Source of the DNA: Sphingomonas sp. PP-CE-3A-406
Lineage (GTDB): Bacteria > Pseudomonadota > Alphaproteobacteria > Sphingomonadales > Sphingomonadaceae
NCBI RefSeq assembly: GCF_003688625.1
Contig: NZ_RCWY01000001.1
Location: 930,001-994,000, forward strand
Direction of reading: 5' to 3'
Length of the DNA stretch: 64,000 bases
Shown: one piece after another, positions 61,333 through 64,000 of the stretch
Numbering within the stretch: position 1 is the stretch's first letter
Layout of the letters: each line of letters begins with the position of its first letter
The notes under the pieces: generated by a model
What the model saw: only the letters and a program-made list of their open reading frames with translations
Told to the model about the DNA's origin: nothing
Database searches by the model: none
Made by a program: the position numbers and the translations under genes

Positions 61333-61484
61333 TCGGGTCCCGAGCCGACGACCCTTGACGGCCTGAGGCAGTCCATCGCTTTCCACATTGACGCGGTGCA
61401 GCATCGATCCTAGACGCGCGCCTCCTCATTATGCCAAGCCCTTCACGGTGCCGCTTTGCTCTGCGCCGGAGGCGCCGCTTGACC

Positions 61485-62765
61485 ATGACCATGACTTTCG
61501 CCGATCTCGCCCTCGCCCCGGTTTTGCTGCAGGCGCTAACGGAAGAGGGCTATACCAACCCGACGCCGATCCAGGCGCAGTCGATCCCGATGCTGCTGCA
61601 GGGCCGCGACATGCTCGGCATGGCGCAGACCGGCACGGGCAAGACCGCAGCGTTCGCGCTGCCGTTGCTGCACCGCCTCGCCGCCGATCCCCGGCCGGCG
61701 CCCAAGGGCGGCGCGCGCGTGCTCGTGCTCGCCCCGACTCGCGAGCTGGTGTCGCAGATCGCCGCGGGCTTCGAGAGCTTCGGCCGGCACATCAAGCCGC
61801 GCGTGACGACGATCTTCGGCGGCGTCAGCCAGTTCCATCAGGTCAACGCGCTCAAAGACGGCGTCGACATCATCGTCGCAGCACCGGGGCGTCTGCTCGA
61901 TCTGATCGACCAGGGGCTGTGCGATCTGTCCGCGCTTGAGGCGCTGGTGCTCGACGAGGCCGACCAGATGCTCGACATGGGTTTCGCCAAGCCGATCGAG
62001 CGGATCGTCGCGACGCTGCCGCAGGATCGCCATACGCTGCTGTTCTCGGCGACGATGCCGAAGTCGATCGCCGCGCTGGCCGAGAGCCTGCTGCGCGATC
62101 CGGCCAAGGTCGAGATCGCGCCGCCATCGACAACGGTCGACCGGATCGACCAGTCGGTGATGTTCCTCGACGCAGCCAACAAGAAGGCCGCGCTGCTGGC
62201 GTTGCTGCGGACGCCCGACATGGGCCAGGCGGTCGTCTTCACGCTCCAGAAGAACATCGCCAACGAGGTGTGCGCGTTCATCAGCGAAGAGGGCATTACC
62301 GCCGAGGCGCTGCACGGCAACAAGTCGCAAGGCCAGCGCGAGCGTGCGCTCGACGCGTTCCGTGCCGGCACCGTGCAGGTCCTGGTGGCGACGGATATCG
62401 CCGCGCGCGGGATCGATGTCGACACCGTGACGCACGTGTTCAACCACGATTTGCCGAGCCTGCCCGAGAGCTATGTCCACCGTATCGGCCGCACCGGCCG
62501 CGCCGGACGCAGCGGTTTCGCGATCACGTTGTGCGACGCCGAGCAACGCGCCTGGCTGCATGATGTCGAGCGCGAGATCGGTCGCACGCTGACCGTCCAG
62601 GACGATCACGAATGGCATTGCGAAGTCGCGCGCCATTCCACCCAGCGCGCACCCGTACTCGGCGGTGGCCCCGTCAAGCAGGTCAAGCCGACCAAGGAGC
62701 GCGTGCGGAAGGTCTGGACCGAGGAAGAGAAGCTCGCCGCGCGGATGGCCGCGAAGGCCGCCTGA
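61485..62765 (+). CDS. DEAD-box ATP-dependent RNA helicase (RhlE-like)
   Basis: 426-residue cytosolic RNA helicase. All motifs are readable: Q motif TNPTPIQAQSIP, Walker A AQTGTGKT, PTREL, GGVSQ, APGRLLDL, the DEAD box in VLDEADQML, SAT, VFTLQKN, VLVATDIAARGIDV and HRIGRTGRAGR. The short basic tail (KPTKERVRKVWTEEEK) is typical of RhlE-type enzymes involved in ribosome assembly or RNA turnover. ATG at 61485 is preferred; an in-frame start at 61431 adds an Arg-rich stretch not expected in the family. It seems a housekeeping gene unlinked to the sugar cluster. Confidence 0.92.
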   Translation: MTMTFADLALAPVLLQALTEEGYTNPTPIQAQSIPMLLQGRDMLGMAQTGTGKTAAFALPLLHRLAADPRPAPKGGARVLVLAPTRELVSQIAAGFESFGRHIKPRVTTIFGGVSQFHQVNALKDGVDIIVAAPGRLLDLIDQGLCDLSALEALVLDEADQMLDMGFAKPIERIVATLPQDRHTLLFSATMPKSIAALAESLLRDPAKVEIAPPSTTVDRIDQSVMFLDAANKKAALLALLRTPDMGQAVVFTLQKNIANEVCAFISEEGITAEALHGNKSQGQRERALDAFRAGTVQVLVATDIAARGIDVDTVTHVFNHDLPSLPESYVHRIGRTGRAGRSGFAITLCDAEQRAWLHDVEREIGRTLTVQDDHEWHCEVARHSTQRAPVLGGGPVKQVKPTKERVRKVWTEEEKLAARMAAKAA

Positions 62766-63099
62766 ACGCCGATCACATCGGTCTCGCGGGCGGCAAGCCC
62801 AGCGTCCTGAGGTCTCCGCAGATGCCGACGCATCGGCGGAGACGCGGCTCACCCGCGATTGATAAGAAGCATAGCCCACGAGACAGGTTATGCGGCGAGC
62901 GCCAGATATGAACCGCTTTGTTGGAGCGGCAGTGTTCTCGTGTAGGAACGCCAACCATCCGCCGACTTGCGGCAGTCCAACGCAATGACACCCGCGCAAC
63001 CGACGAGCGGCTACGCCGAAACGCGGTCGTGCAGCGCTCGCGGTGTATGCTTGACGACGCGGTCTCCGTCCTGAGTAGCTCCGCCCAGAAGCGTCGCCA
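62766..63099. other. Intergenic region without recognised content
   Basis: 334 bases between the helicase stop and the stop of the convergent membrane gene. Short frames on both strands have no ribosome site or familiar motif. No terminator with a T-run was seen. Confidence 0.4.
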
Positions 63100-64000
63100 T
63101 CACAGGTACCGCATCCACCACCGATCGCTTTTGCGCTTCATCGTCGCGAATGACCGGGTCGCGAGCCAGAGCGGCCCGAGCACGGCGGCGGCGATCAGCC
63201 AGATCCAGCCGACCGACGGCACGTCCGCCCCTGCTGCGCCGGTCACTGCGCCGGCAGCAATCTGGACGAGATGCAGCACGTAGAGATGTAGAATATAGAA
63301 GAACAACGGCGCGCTGCCCAACACCGCCAGCAACCGCGGCGAGCGGCTGTCCCATAGCGCCAGCAAGGCGGATCCGATCCCCAGCGTCAGCAGCAAAAAA
63401 TCGAGCGACGGGGGATATTTCGTCACGTTGAGAAACGACATCGCGGTGAGTAATGGCCTCGCGCCCCCGATCCACGGGGTCGGATCGCCATAACCGTTCA
63501 GCCCGCGCACCACGCAGAACGCGGCCAGCAGGCTTCCAGCGACCATCCACAACCGGCGCACCCGCGTCGTCGGCGCGGTCGCAGCCGCAAACCAAGGGCC
63601 TATCGCATAGCCCAGCGCGATTGCGCCGATCCACGGCAAGACCGGATAAGAGGTCCGAGCGCGCGTTCCTTCCCACAGATCGACAAAGCCCCGATCGTGC
63701 AGCACGGCCCAGATCGCATGTCCGGGCTCGCCCACTGCAAAGGTGATCGGATCGAGCAGATTGTGCCCGACGACGATCGTCACACCGATCGCGGCGATCC
63801 AGACGCGCGGCAGATGCACCAGTGCGGCCAAGGCGAGCATCGACCAGCCGATCGCCCAGATGACCTGCAGGAATACCGTCGCTGGTGACAAAGTGAAAGA
63901 CCAGGCGAACCCGACGATCGTCAGTTCCAGCGCGATCAGGAACGCCCCCCGCTTCACCAAGAAGGCGGAGGTCGCCATCACGGGCTTGCGCGCGCCGTAC
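63100..64000 (-). CDS. DUF1624-type (heparan-alpha-glucosaminide N-acetyltransferase-like) membrane protein, N-terminus cut by window edge
   Basis: Polytopic inner-membrane protein, open through the right edge; codons continue upstream of the in-frame GTG at 63981, so that is not the true start. At least 300 residues with about eight hydrophobic segments are visible. The marks FLVKRGAFLIALELTIV, YPVLPWIGAIALGYAIG, KYPPSLDFLLLTLGIG and LGSAPLFFYILHLYVLHLVQI are those of the DUF1624/YeiB-like acyltransferase-3-type fold, and FYILHLYV is the usual late signature. It might acetylate a sugar or lipid across the membrane; substrate is unknown. The missing part should carry the first helices and the catalytic His region. 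Confidence 0.82.
   Translation of the reverse strand, partial: YGARKPVMATSAFLVKRGAFLIALELTIVGFAWSFTLSPATVFLQVIWAIGWSMLALAALVHLPRVWIAAIGVTIVVGHNLLDPITFAVGEPGHAIWAVLHDRGFVDLWEGTRARTSYPVLPWIGAIALGYAIGPWFAAATAPTTRVRRLWMVAGSLLAAFCVVRGLNGYGDPTPWIGGARPLLTAMSFLNVTKYPPSLDFLLLTLGIGSALLALWDSRSPRLLAVLGSAPLFFYILHLYVLHLVQIAAGAVTGAAGADVPSVGWIWLIAAAVLGPLWLATRSFATMKRKSDRWWMRYL

Overview
The window is a 64 kb piece of a high-GC alphaproteobacterial chromosome, almost certainly from Sphingomonas or a close sphingomonad. The evidence is six TonB-dependent receptors (TBDRs) without SusD partners, a SapC/cupin/tryptophan-halogenase-like set next to a TBDR, many Tat/Sec-exported glycoside hydrolases, and glycine-zipper and transglycosylase-associated stress proteins. 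No rRNA, tRNA, CRISPR array, transposase or prophage gene was recognised. Both ends cut genes: a phospholipase C lacks its N-terminus on the left, and a DUF1624-type membrane protein lacks its N-terminus on the right.

Region 1 (1-7 kb): phosphocholine-type phospholipase C, then a hexuronate/aldonate module on the minus strand: an ExuT-like MFS carrier overlapping manD, then uxuA, then an FCD-type GntR regulator. Both mannonate dehydratases, from unrelated folds, would make 2-keto-3-deoxygluconate. Region 2 (7.6-15.4 kb): a large TBDR divergent from a GH127 glycosidase and an S9 peptidase. Region 3 (15.6-24.1 kb): a ROK regulator divergent from a tightly overlapping TBDR-YdcF-GH92 mannosidase-GPH transporter operon. 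Region 4 (24.1-39.6 kb): SapC and cupin-8 genes divergent from a TBDR, a halogenase-like flavoprotein and a sialate-O-acetylesterase-like esterase; then a GH95-esterase-GH43 operon divergent from a second GH43. Together regions 1-4 look like a dispersed hemicellulose (xylan, arabinan, mannoside, xyloglucan side-chain) utilisation locus. TBDRs import oligosaccharides, periplasmic glycosidases and esterases trim them, MFS carriers take up the products, and uronic acids go through mannonate.

Region 5 (39.7-48.8 kb): TPR-sulfotransferase, TBDR, M20 peptidase, shikimate-dehydrogenase-like gene and another TBDR; this looks like peptide or aromatic-compound scavenging. Region 6 (48.9-51.8 kb): a small envelope/stress gene group divergent from a PAS-LuxR regulator. 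Region 7 (51.8-58.8 kb): a c-di-GMP signalling block made of a GGDEF-EAL protein, a YfiR-like periplasmic protein and a TBDR on one strand, with a CHASE3-HAMP-GAF-GGDEF cyclase divergent from it. Region 8 (58.9-64 kb): a GH31 alpha-xylosidase-like enzyme, a DEAD-box RNA helicase and the truncated membrane acyltransferase.

Regulatory signals read by eye include a recurrent TGTCAGA-type motif (the FadR-like TNGTNNNACNA form at uxuA) near gntR, uxuA, manD, GH127 and GH31; xyl-box-like LacI sites before the 26 kb TBDR and the 38 kb GH43; a ROK-type palindrome; and two sphingomonad intergenic inverted repeats, one of which lies inside the 5' coding region of the GH92 gene. All functional assignments come from reading motifs, without database searches.
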